Below, one piece after another: positions 1-6,538 of a stretch of DNA of 14,246 nucleotides. Position 1 is the stretch's first letter. Every line of letters begins with the position of its first letter. Location: NCBI GenBank assembly GCA_046758085.1, contig JBHHZP010000090.1, positions 1 to 14,246 of the forward strand. The letters run 5' to 3'. A program made the position numbers and the translations under genes. Under the pieces are notes generated by a model that was given only the letters and a program-made list of their open reading frames with translations, was not told the DNA's origin and did no database searches. Source of the DNA: VRUB01 sp046758085 (GTDB lineage: Bacteria > Pseudomonadota > Gammaproteobacteria > Acidiferrobacterales > SPGG2).

Positions 1-62
1 CAGGTCGCCGATGCGTGTATTTTACGTGAGATTGGGGTTTTTCTACAGTCTCTACAGTACGC

Positions 63-470
63 CTAATCCTTTCGTTCGGCCAGCGTATCAATAACGGCAC
101 AATGCCCCTTGTTGGTTCGGTTCCTCCGGCACGCGCGAATGAGCTTGTCCAAGGTCGTGCGCATCACGGTCAAGTCCTTGATCTGCGCATCGATCACAGT
201 GCGTTTTTCTTCTGCAATCTGGCGCGCCTGCGCGCATTTGCCGTCTTCCAGTTCGAGTAGCTCGCCAATTTCCTTCAGCGTGAACCCCAGGCGTTGGGCG
301 CGCCTGATAAATCGTAGCCGCGCGACCGTGTCGCCCGGATAGCGTCGATAGCCCTGCACCGGCTTTCCGGGTCTGCGGATCAAGCCCAAGCGCTCGTAAT
401 AACGAATGGTCTCGACGTTAACGCCGGCATCACGTGCGAGCTTGCCGATGGTGTAGCCTGATGACCTCAT
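63..470 (-). CDS. merR: MerR-family mercury-responsive transcriptional regulator
   Basis: A 135-residue regulator of MerR size. The N-terminal winged helix-turn-helix is clear (YTIGKLARDAGVNVETIRYY, residues 6-25, then ERLGLIRR), followed by the long dimerisation helix. Cysteines at 79, 114 and 124 match the three Hg(II)-binding cysteines of MerR (C82, C117, C126 in Tn501). The spacing of the last pair is one residue longer than in Tn501. The family binds the spacer of a mer promoter and remodels it when Hg(II) is bound. The reading frame runs open upstream to 617, but homology begins at the ATG at 470, so the upstream 49 codons are probably not translated. The gene is preceded by an AT-rich promoter-like stretch. 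It is oddly placed: no mer structural gene adjoins it, and the visible mer genes are more than 10 kb away. A related thiol-metal sensor specificity cannot be excluded. Confidence 0.9.
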   Translation of the reverse strand: MRSSGYTIGKLARDAGVNVETIRYYERLGLIRRPGKPVQGYRRYPGDTVARLRFIRRAQRLGFTLKEIGELLELEDGKCAQARQIAEEKRTVIDAQIKDLTVMRTTLDKLIRACRRNRTNKGHCAVIDTLAERKD

Positions 471-770
471 CAAGATTTCAACAGCCCGATATTTATCTAT
501 ATATAATGAACAAGGGCAAAATAATACCAGACCGGTTGACAGTATGCTCTGCCGCAATCCACGGAGTCGTGGCCAGCGCCCGGTACTTTTCCCGGTTGTT
601 TGGCTCGGCGCCAGCATCCGTGGCTTGCTACGGTCTCGGAAACAAAGGTGCGATCCATGTCTCTCGAGGGCAGCCCATTCTAAGCCATCTTTAGGTCTTG
701 GCGAGTTTCAGCGTTTCAAGCCGGGACTTGTGGGGCACGAATGACATGGAAGGACTTTGTCGGCATCTTC
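471..770. other. 300-bp intergenic stretch without a supported gene
   Basis: This lies between the pentaheme cytochrome stop and merR. Apart from the merR promoter candidate it holds a small dyad (CCACG-GAGT-CGTGG, 559-572). There are short open frames on both strands, but none has recognisable protein features. It may be decayed sequence left at a junction between two modules; no repeat or transposase remnant was seen. Confidence 0.5.
491..519 (-). promoter_or_regulatory. Candidate sigma-70 promoter of merR
   Basis: On the minus strand TTGCCC (519-514), a 17-nt spacer and ATAAAT (496-491) lie just upstream of the merR ATG at 470. The stretch is conspicuously AT-rich against GC-rich surroundings. 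No canonical mer operator (an interrupted dyad in a 19-20 nt spacer) was recognised here. This is a consensus match by eye only. Confidence 0.35.
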
Positions 771-2021
771 CTAGTGGCTCAACGCGATGCGTCGACGAAA
801 GACCTCATACGACGTGGACTCGGGCCTGTCATAGCCGATACGGCGTCGGCGTTTTTCGTCCACCAGGTAGTAACGCACCACGGCCTCCACCGCCGCCGGT
901 TGAAGCGATCGAGTGGTCGCATACTCCAGCGTATACGTGCGCGGTTCCCCGCGCGGCAGGCGCGTATCCCACAGGTCGATGATGAACGGCCGCCAAAGGA
1001 TCGTGCGCTTAACCATATGCTTTTCTTCTTTGATGACGCCGCCATTTGCATCGAGCAGACGTAGGCGCACGGTCAGATGTCTGTCCGGGGTTCCCGTGGG
1101 CACGTAGTGCGCTGCGCCCACATTGGTCAGCGTCAAGCTGATGCGGCGCTTGGCTGGCGAGGAGGAAGACACCTCCTCGAGCTGCAACTCGAGCGCGCTC
1201 TTGACCATGGCCGGGTCGTGGCCGCCGCGCCAGACGTGCCGGCGCGCACGCCGGACCTTGCCGCCCACGACGATGGGACGTTCGACCAGCGGCATGTGGC
1301 ATTCAACGCAGTTGAGGGCTGCCGTGTCCGGCACCGTAATCTCCCCTGTTCCGCCAACGGGCCACGGGCCAGCCTCATCCTCGCCATTTCTATCAGAACC
1401 TTGTGCGGTGGCGCGAATCTCCGCTACCGTGCCACAGGGAGGAAAGCGGAAGAACGTGTCCCAGCGCTCACCGCCTACGACATGGCAACGTGCGCACACC
1501 TGATTAGGGTTGTCCAGCTTTGTGACCGGGTGCGGAGCGTCTTCACTGCCATAGGGGCCCAGGATCTTGCCGTCACGCACGTGGCAGACAGCACAGGTCA
1601 CGCCCTGGCGTTGCAGCTCCGCGTCGAAATCGGGATTCGGCGCCAGGATCGGATCCCATTTTTCCTTGTCGTGGAAGCCCAGCACGCGCTGTGGCTGCTG
1701 GCGGTCCAGCGGTGTGTGGCAGTTCCTGCAGATCTGCTGCTCGCGGTCGAAGCGCCAGTCTACTTGGAAATAAGGGTCGGTCCAGGCCTGGCTGTGAATC
1801 GTCGTCGACCACTCTTGATAAAACTCCTGGTGGCAAGCGGCACATTCCTCCGCACGCAAGGTCTGCATCGGAAACGGTATCTCGGCCGTTGACAGCGGCC
1901 GCTCAAAGGCCTCGGAAACGACGAAGATATTCATCGGCCGCACGAACCGCCAGCCCAGAAAGATTGCCAACGCCAGCAGCACGGCACCACCTATCACATG
2001 CTTTCTCTTCATTCGACCCAT
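771..2021 (-). CDS. Membrane-anchored pentaheme c-type cytochrome
   Basis: A 416-residue protein with one N-terminal hydrophobic segment (about residues 8-23) that would anchor it with the bulk in the periplasm. Five CxxCH heme c sites are visible: CAACH at 60, CRNCH at 98, CAVCH at 143, CARCH at 176 and CVECH at 238. Spacing and surrounding histidines resemble the cytochrome c554/multiheme family. After the last heme comes HVWRGGHDP (262-270), then a heme-free C-terminal half with a beta-rich look (VPTGTPDRHLTVRL). Such proteins carry electrons in periplasmic chains; the partner and substrate cannot be read from the sequence. The start at 2021 has no clear Shine-Dalgarno, and an ATG three codons later is an alternative. 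It lies 98 bp downstream of the MBL-fold gene on the same strand, so co-transcription is possible. Confidence 0.85.
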   Translation of the reverse strand: MGRMKRKHVIGGAVLLALAIFLGWRFVRPMNIFVVSEAFERPLSTAEIPFPMQTLRAEECAACHQEFYQEWSTTIHSQAWTDPYFQVDWRFDREQQICRNCHTPLDRQQPQRVLGFHDKEKWDPILAPNPDFDAELQRQGVTCAVCHVRDGKILGPYGSEDAPHPVTKLDNPNQVCARCHVVGGERWDTFFRFPPCGTVAEIRATAQGSDRNGEDEAGPWPVGGTGEITVPDTAALNCVECHMPLVERPIVVGGKVRRARRHVWRGGHDPAMVKSALELQLEEVSSSSPAKRRISLTLTNVGAAHYVPTGTPDRHLTVRLRLLDANGGVIKEEKHMVKRTILWRPFIIDLWDTRLPRGEPRTYTLEYATTRSLQPAAVEAVVRYYLVDEKRRRRIGYDRPESTSYEVFRRRIALSH

Positions 2022-2119
2022 GTCTTAGGCTTTGGGCACGCCCTTGGAATCACATCGGCGGTTATTCTGCACCGGCTGCTAGATCTTCACGGGGCTAGTT
2101 AGACAAGAAACTCAGCCAC

Positions 2120-3034
2120 CTACTCCCACTCCATCTCCTGATAGACTTGCTGGGCGTTGCGGCCCTTGAGCTGGTCGTAGAACTTCAGGTGGCGGAAACC
2201 GGACTGATCGATCTTGCCCACGTCCTCCATGCCAATACCACGGTTGAGCAGCTCGCCGACTGTCTCGCGCAGCATCACAAGGTAATCATAAGTATCGGCC
2301 TGTGCCTTTTCCAACGTCGTGACTGAGCCATGGCCCGGGACGATGTACTGCGGGTTGAGCAAGGCCATTTGCTCAAACGCTCTGATCCATGAGGCGGATC
2401 TGGATACCGGGGTGACTGCCAACATGCGATCGACATAGACAATGTCACCGCTAAACAGCACCTTCTTTTGCGGCAACCAGACGTAGCTGTCACCGGGCGT
2501 GTGGGCCGCTCCCGGATGGCGAATCTGTAACTTGATACCACCCGTGCTCAGATCCAGGGCACGCTCGAAAGTCTGGTCGGCATGCACATCACGGGTGCCG
2601 CTCGCGCCTTGCGCACCGACAAGCCGTTCTAGACTCAGGAGCTGGTCATTCAACCGTGCCCGCTGATCGTCTACGGCGGCCTGCGCCGCGACGATTCGCG
2701 CGCCTTGGCGCTTGAAGTAATCGTTACCGAGCCAACGGTGGTCCTGGCCGCCGGTATTGATGATCAGGACCACCGGCTTATCCGTAATCTGACGGATCGC
2801 TTTCTCGATCTGCGCCGCGCCCTTGAACGTGCCGCCCGAGTCCACGAGCACGACGCCTTCGCCGGTAATGATGACCCCGAAGGTTGCGTTGTTACCGAGA
2901 TTTTCCGGAGAGCGCTGCCCGAGCTCGCCGACAAGCGCGTATACGCCTTCCGTGACTTTCTGCACGTCCAGCGACGCGGCATAACTATCGACCATAGCCG
3001 CCAGGTATACGACGACCGAAAAAGTTAGCCTCAT
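2120..3034 (-). CDS. Exported metallo-beta-lactamase-fold protein with altered metal site
   Basis: A 304-residue MBL-fold protein. The start at 3034 is preferred over the upstream in-frame ATG at 3058 because AAGGAAGG lies 9 nt before it. The resulting N-terminus (MRLTFSVVVYLAAMVDSYAA) looks like a signal peptide cleaved after about residue 20, so a periplasmic location is likely. The fold is shown by VVLVDSGGTF (61-70), GAAHTPGDSYVW (175-186), LFSGDIVYVDR (193-203) and the terminal IVPGHGS (231-237). The usual HxHxDH metal motif reads T94-G-G96-Q-D98-H99, so the first two histidines are missing, while D98, H99, H178, D197 and H235 remain. It resembles quinoprotein-linked or SoxH-like hydrolases in layout, but the substrate is unknown. 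It is followed after 98 bp by the cytochrome gene, which suggests a shared periplasmic redox role. Confidence 0.8.
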   Translation of the reverse strand: MRLTFSVVVYLAAMVDSYAASLDVQKVTEGVYALVGELGQRSPENLGNNATFGVIITGEGVVLVDSGGTFKGAAQIEKAIRQITDKPVVLIINTGGQDHRWLGNDYFKRQGARIVAAQAAVDDQRARLNDQLLSLERLVGAQGASGTRDVHADQTFERALDLSTGGIKLQIRHPGAAHTPGDSYVWLPQKKVLFSGDIVYVDRMLAVTPVSRSASWIRAFEQMALLNPQYIVPGHGSVTTLEKAQADTYDYLVMLRETVGELLNRGIGMEDVGKIDQSGFRHLKFYDQLKGRNAQQVYQEMEWE

Positions 3035-3113
3035 TATGGACAGCCTTCCTTTGACCATCTTTCTAGAGCCACTCGAACGACTAGTACTTCTTGAATGCGT
3101 CGGTAGTGCACTA

Positions 3114-3338
3114 TCAACCGATTTTAGTAGCCTCGACTCCGCGCTTGCCGATGTGTGTCAGGATGTCGGTCGAGCTGGTGACATCGGGATCATACACCGC
3201 CGTGAGCAGATGCGCGCGTTCAGGGTTAAAGTGAATCGAAACCACACCATCGTATTCTCGAAGACCCTCCTCGAGTTTAGTCCGTTCCTCAACAGACAAA
3301 TCCGGATGCACGTGAATCACGATATCTGCCATACCCAT
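3114..3338 (-). CDS. Small HMA-like (ferredoxin-fold) protein without CxxC
   Basis: About 74 residues. The alternating pattern (ADIVIHVHPDL / SVEERTKLEEGLREYDG / VVSIHFNPERAHLLTAVYDP / SSTDILTHIGKRG / VEATKIG) fits the beta-alpha-beta-beta-alpha-beta fold of heavy-metal-associated domains. The metal-binding MxCxxC loop is absent: there is no cysteine at all, and two histidines (IHVH) stand near the first strand. Several ATGs are clustered. GGAGG sits 5 nt before the ATG at 3338 and inside the longer frame that begins at 3356, so 3338 is chosen; 3332 is also possible. The gene lies between the SHOCT gene and the MBL gene in a same-strand series. It could be a metal chaperone that lost its site or a regulatory partner; the function is unknown. 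Confidence 0.7.
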   Translation of the reverse strand: MGMADIVIHVHPDLSVEERTKLEEGLREYDGVVSIHFNPERAHLLTAVYDPDVTSSTDILTHIGKRGVEATKIG

Positions 3339-3398
3339 CATTACCTCCCTCGCCATATTACCGGCAAATAAGTGGAGTCTCCCTTCCAGCGTCTTAGC

Positions 3399-3653
3399 TC
3401 ACAGCTGCAGCTGACGCTTTGTCTGTTCGAATTCCTCCGTCTCGATTTCACCGCGCGCGTAGCGTTCCTGCAGGATTTCCAACGCGACATTGCGTCTCGA
3501 AGCGTCCCGTTGCCGCGGCTGACTGATCAACCATTTAACCAGCGCCACGATCGCCACGATAATCAATCCCCAAAACAGGAGCATGAACACCCCGCCAGAG
3601 AGCCCGATGCCCCAACCAAAACTTCCCATATTGCTCATCATATTGCCCATCAT
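3399..3653 (-). CDS. Small membrane protein with SHOCT domain
   Basis: An 84-residue protein with a methionine- and glycine-rich N-terminus, one transmembrane helix (about residues 22-44, VFMLLFWGLIIVAIVALVKWLI) and a C-terminal SHOCT-type segment (LEILQERYARGEIETEEFEQ, about residues 58-77). The start at 3653 is well supported by AGGAG 7 nt upstream. SHOCT proteins are short, often found beside metal-resistance genes, and thought to mediate oligomerisation or interaction; their biochemical role is unsettled. It is 60 bp upstream of the HMA-like gene on the same strand. Confidence 0.85.
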   Translation of the reverse strand: MMGNMMSNMGSFGWGIGLSGGVFMLLFWGLIIVAIVALVKWLISQPRQRDASRRNVALEILQERYARGEIETEEFEQTKRQLQL

Positions 3654-3749
3654 TTTTTGTCTCCTTTAAAGTCAGAACGTTGTCATTACGCTTGACCGCT
3701 AGGGCATCTACACTGCGCGGCCTGCCGGCATGCGGTCATTGGCGCTCCT

Positions 3750-4577
3750 TCATGCGACGTGATCCCTGGTTGCGGGCGGATCGCCAGCACTCGATCCACA
3801 CAGTACATGTTTCTCTATTTGCGCGGGGTCTGCCCCATGTCCGGGCCGCGTCGCGAGCCGAGTGAGGAGTTCGCCCTCGCGGTACACCCGCAACTCACCT
3901 GGTACGAAAGATTCCCAGGCTTCATCCTGGGTCAGCGGCTCTGTGGCGATGAGCGCGAGCTTGAGCCCATGGCCACAACGCTCCAAGCCGTATAGACGAT
4001 CGTGCCCATAAGCGATGAGATAGCTTCCGTCGGACATGAGAAAGTTGAACCGCCCACGGGAGGAGACCAGCTCGCTCAACTCGGCGAGCTCGCCCAACCA
4101 CCAGGAGCCCTCAGGCACGACATCGACCGGGAATCGGGTTGCGATCTGGCTAAGCAGGTAGCAGAACGCGTGTTCGGAATCCGTCTCACCCATCGGCTCG
4201 CAGCTAGCGGGCGCAGGCTGCCTGCCGCCTTCCGCGAGATCCGAGAGCTTGCCGTTGTGCGCGAATACCCATTGCCTTCTGCAGCAGCTTCGTGTGAATG
4301 GATGGGTATTAGTGAGCGTGGTTGCGGTCGGTGGATTCGCCTTGCGTACGTGCGCTACCACCAAGTCCGATCGGATCGTGTCACTCAACTTTAGAAACAA
4401 TGCACTCTGTGCGGCTGGTGCGGGTTCCTTGTGCAGCACGAACACGTCGCGCTGGCGGTAGGCAAGCCCCCAGCCGTCAGGATTGTCGGCCGTGTCACCA
4501 CCACGCTTGCGGAACTGCGAAAGCGATGCGAGGAGGTCGGTGGGCCGGTTAGCACTCAGTCCGAAAAGTTCACACAT
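3750..4577 (-). CDS. Class II glutamine amidotransferase (YafJ-like)
   Basis: A 275-residue stand-alone glutaminase domain of the Ntn-hydrolase type. MCELFG gives Cys2, the N-terminal nucleophile after Met removal. Family landmarks follow in order: DNPDGWGLAY (31-40), VVAHVRKA (73-80), FAHNGKL (105-111, oxyanion Asn-Gly) and GETDSEHAF (130-138). It releases ammonia from glutamine, but no synthase domain is fused and the acceptor is unknown, as for E. coli YafJ. The start is supported by GGAGG 9 nt upstream, and it lies only 24 bp after the TVP38-rhodanese gene, so it is likely the third gene of that unit. A 96-bp gap separates it from the SHOCT gene. The connection to metal resistance is unclear. 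Confidence 0.88.
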   Translation of the reverse strand: MCELFGLSANRPTDLLASLSQFRKRGGDTADNPDGWGLAYRQRDVFVLHKEPAPAAQSALFLKLSDTIRSDLVVAHVRKANPPTATTLTNTHPFTRSCCRRQWVFAHNGKLSDLAEGGRQPAPASCEPMGETDSEHAFCYLLSQIATRFPVDVVPEGSWWLGELAELSELVSSRGRFNFLMSDGSYLIAYGHDRLYGLERCGHGLKLALIATEPLTQDEAWESFVPGELRVYREGELLTRLATRPGHGADPAQIEKHVLCGSSAGDPPATRDHVA

Positions 4578-4601
4578 CGTTAAAGACCTCCAGCCGCCGG
4601 G

Positions 4602-5579
4602 CTAGTCGACGGGCAGGCCCGCGCTGTTCCACTGCAACATGCCGCCACGCAACACGCCGACATGGCTGAATCCCGCCTGGTTCAGCAGCTCGGCCGCCTG
4701 AGCCGAGCGCCGCTCGGTACGGCACACGAGTGTGATCGGTCGCTCTCGGTCGTGATCCAACTCGCCTAGCCGCTGTTGCAGCTCTTCCACGGGGATGTTC
4801 CTTGAACCTGCGATGTGCCCCAGCTCGCCCGTATATTCTTTCGAGCTGCGCACATCGAGTACAACCAAGCCCTCATCGGCACCCAGTCGCCGCTCGAGCT
4901 CGGGCGCGGTAACTGCGGGCACGGTCTGCGGGCGCTGACGCATGCGCGTGACCAGTCGTGGCAGAAAAACGAGCAGCGCCAACAGTCCTAATGCCAACAG
5001 GCCCTTTTGGATCATGGCCTCGCCGCCCGCAACAGCTTCGCGGCCCGCGTAACCGACATAGGTGTAGGCCATGGCACCCGGTAGCATCGTGATGTAGGAC
5101 GTGATGATGTAGTGTGAGAGTCGAATACGCGTGAGCCCCAACGCGTAGTTGAGCAAGTTGAAGGGAAACAGCGGGACCAGCCGCACGAACGCCACAAAAC
5201 GCCAGCCCTCCTTTTCTACGCCCTCCAGCAATTGCTTTAGGCGCCCGCCCGTTTTCCTTGCGACCCAGTCGGAGGCGAGATAGCGAGCCGTCAGGAATGC
5301 CAGTGTCGCGCCCAGCGTGGCGCCGGTGAGGCTATAAAACGTACCCCAGATCGGACCGAACAGGGCGCCGCTGGCAAGCGTCACGACAGAGCCGGGCATG
5401 AACAGCACCGGGGCCAGCGTGTAGATACCTATGAACACCAGCGGCGCTGCCACTCCCGCATCTTCGAGCCACGCCATGAGCGCGGCGGTGTCGAACTGCT
5501 CGCGATAGACCACGGCCACCCCCACGCCTGTAATGAGGGCCAGCAGCAAACTCAAGCGCGCAATCTTAGTGAGTTTCAT
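4602..5579 (-). CDS. TVP38/TMEM64-family membrane protein fused to rhodanese domain
   Basis: A 325-residue two-domain protein. Residues 8-25 form a first transmembrane helix. The DedA/TVP38 (VTT) membrane core follows, with PGSVVTLASGALFG (62-75), FVRLVPLFPFNLLNYALGLT (131-150) and a last helix near 193-207. Residues 222-325 form a rhodanese module with VVLDVRSSKEY (239-249), HIAGSRNIP and the active-site loop CRTERRS, where Cys286 would carry the persulfide. The family moves or handles small molecules or lipids at the inner membrane, and the rhodanese part transfers sulfane sulfur on the cytoplasmic side. The ATG at 5579 lies inside the end of the desaturase gene (14-bp overlap), which implies translational coupling. 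With the ArsR-rhodanese regulator across the divergent promoter, it makes a second rhodanese in the neighbourhood. Confidence 0.9.
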   Translation of the reverse strand: MKLTKIARLSLLLALITGVGVAVVYREQFDTAALMAWLEDAGVAAPLVFIGIYTLAPVLFMPGSVVTLASGALFGPIWGTFYSLTGATLGATLAFLTARYLASDWVARKTGGRLKQLLEGVEKEGWRFVAFVRLVPLFPFNLLNYALGLTRIRLSHYIITSYITMLPGAMAYTYVGYAGREAVAGGEAMIQKGLLALGLLALLVFLPRLVTRMRQRPQTVPAVTAPELERRLGADEGLVVLDVRSSKEYTGELGHIAGSRNIPVEELQQRLGELDHDRERPITLVCRTERRSAQAAELLNQAGFSHVGVLRGGMLQWNSAGLPVD

Positions 5580-6432
5580 CGACCTTTATCCATTCGCGGC
5601 GGTTGATGGCGTAGCCGGTAATCTTGCCGACGAACGGCAACACCAGCATGCCCCACAAGGTGTCGCAGCGTTTCGGGTCACGAAACGTGTCGATGCCGAT
5701 GGTCATCGCCTCGTGCCCGGCGCGCGGTTGCGCGCGGTACGTCCCCAGCAGCCGGTCCCACCAGGGCAGATTGAAGCCGAAGTTGCTATTGGCCTCGTCG
5801 TCCTCGACCGAGTGATGCACGCGGTGCATGTCGGGGGTGACAACCCCCCAGCGCAGCACGCTGTCCAGACGTCGCGGGATTCGCACATTGCTGTGGTTGA
5901 ACATCGCCGTGCCGTTGAGCAACACCTCGAAGATCACCACAGCCAACGCCGGCGCGCCGAGCACTACGATCACGGCAAATTTGATGAGCATGGAGAGAAT
6001 GATTTCTATGGGATGGAAGCGGGCGCCGGTGGTGACGTCGAAATCCAGATCGGCGTGGTGCATCCGATGCAGCCGCCACAGCGCCGGCACCGCATGGAAC
6101 ATCACGTGCTGCAAATAGATGGCGAAATCCATAGCCACCACGGAGGCGAGCACTGCGATCGCGTAAGGCAGCTGGAAATAGTTGAACAGGCCCCAGCCTT
6201 GCTCGCGTGCGAACAGGGCGATCCCCACGGCGGCGGCGGGAAACAAGAGTCGTAACAGCAAGGTGTTCAGCACTACGACTCCGAGATTGTTCGCCCAGCG
6301 CACCACCTTCGATATGGTCAGTGCCCGCCTCGGCGCCAGCAACTCCCACCCGGCCATGACCGCAAAGATCCCGAAGAAGAACCCGAGGCGTATCGGCGCC
6401 TCGTAGCTCATGATAAGTTCACTGACTCTCAT
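5566..6432 (-). CDS. Sterol desaturase / fatty acid hydroxylase superfamily membrane protein
   Basis: A 288-residue integral membrane protein with hydrophobic segments at about 14-34, 52-76, 88-105 and 147-172. The histidine clusters that hold the di-iron centre are all present: HVMFH (109-113), HRMHH (122-126), FNHSNV (179-183) and MHRVHH (202-207). Enzymes of this family hydroxylate or desaturate lipids with O2; the substrate here is unknown. The ATG at 6432 has AGGGGG about 4 nt upstream; a later ATG at 6411 is an alternative. It is the first gene of a minus-strand unit with the TVP38-rhodanese gene. It is divergent from the ArsR-rhodanese regulator, with only about 106 bp between the start codons, so it is a probable target of that regulator. 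Confidence 0.88.
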   Translation of the reverse strand: MRVSELIMSYEAPIRLGFFFGIFAVMAGWELLAPRRALTISKVVRWANNLGVVVLNTLLLRLLFPAAAVGIALFAREQGWGLFNYFQLPYAIAVLASVVAMDFAIYLQHVMFHAVPALWRLHRMHHADLDFDVTTGARFHPIEIILSMLIKFAVIVVLGAPALAVVIFEVLLNGTAMFNHSNVRIPRRLDSVLRWGVVTPDMHRVHHSVEDDEANSNFGFNLPWWDRLLGTYRAQPRAGHEAMTIGIDTFRDPKRCDTLWGMLVLPFVGKITGYAINRREWIKVDETH

Positions 6433-6453
6433 AGATCCCCCTGCAGCGAGCGC

Positions 6454-6481
6454 TTGTGGTTTGTATCCAACCTGATATAAT
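6454..6481 (+). promoter_or_regulatory. Sigma-70 promoter of the ArsR-rhodanese gene
   Basis: TTGTGG (6454-6459), a 16-nt spacer and a perfect TATAAT (6476-6481) lie 58 nt before the chosen ATG. Transcription would begin at about 6488-6490, right at the left edge of the inverted repeat, so a repressor bound there would block initiation. Confidence 0.65.
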
Positions 6482-6490
6482 TCCTAACAT

Positions 6491-6524
6491 ATTTAGTATT
6501 CAATTGAGGAGTTGAATATTAAAT
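6491..6524. promoter_or_regulatory. Inverted repeat, candidate ArsR-type operator in divergent promoter region
   Basis: The arm ATTTAGTATTCAA (6491-6503) and the arm TTGAATATTAAAT (6512-6524) pair with one mismatch in 13 around an 8-nt centre (6504-6511). AT-rich dyads of this kind overlapping the start of transcription are typical operators of ArsR/SmtB-family repressors. It lies between the desaturase gene (minus) and the ArsR-rhodanese gene (plus). On the minus strand TTGAAT (6503-6498) could serve as a -35 for the desaturase unit, so one site could control both directions. In RNA the same dyad would form a hairpin with GAGGAG in its loop. Confidence 0.7.
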
Positions 6525-6538
6525 TACGATTACGCGCC

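Noticed and set aside
41..58. Near-repeat of TCTACAGT at the left edge
   Set aside because: Two short imperfect copies; not enough to suggest a CRISPR, att site or transposon end.
559..572. Small dyad CCACG-GAGT-CGTGG
   Set aside because: Only 5-bp arms and no T-run; too weak to call a terminator or operator.
471..617. Upstream extension of merR with a cysteine-containing hydrophobic patch
   Set aside because: MerR homology begins at the ATG at 470, and the extension covers the likely promoter.
1077..1892. 271-codon open frame on the plus strand
   Set aside because: It is antisense to the cytochrome gene, whose five CxxCH motifs establish the coding strand; the plus frame has no domain features.
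5533..6255. 240-codon open frame on the plus strand, rich in His
   Set aside because: It is antisense to the desaturase gene; its histidines are a by-product of the complementary codons.
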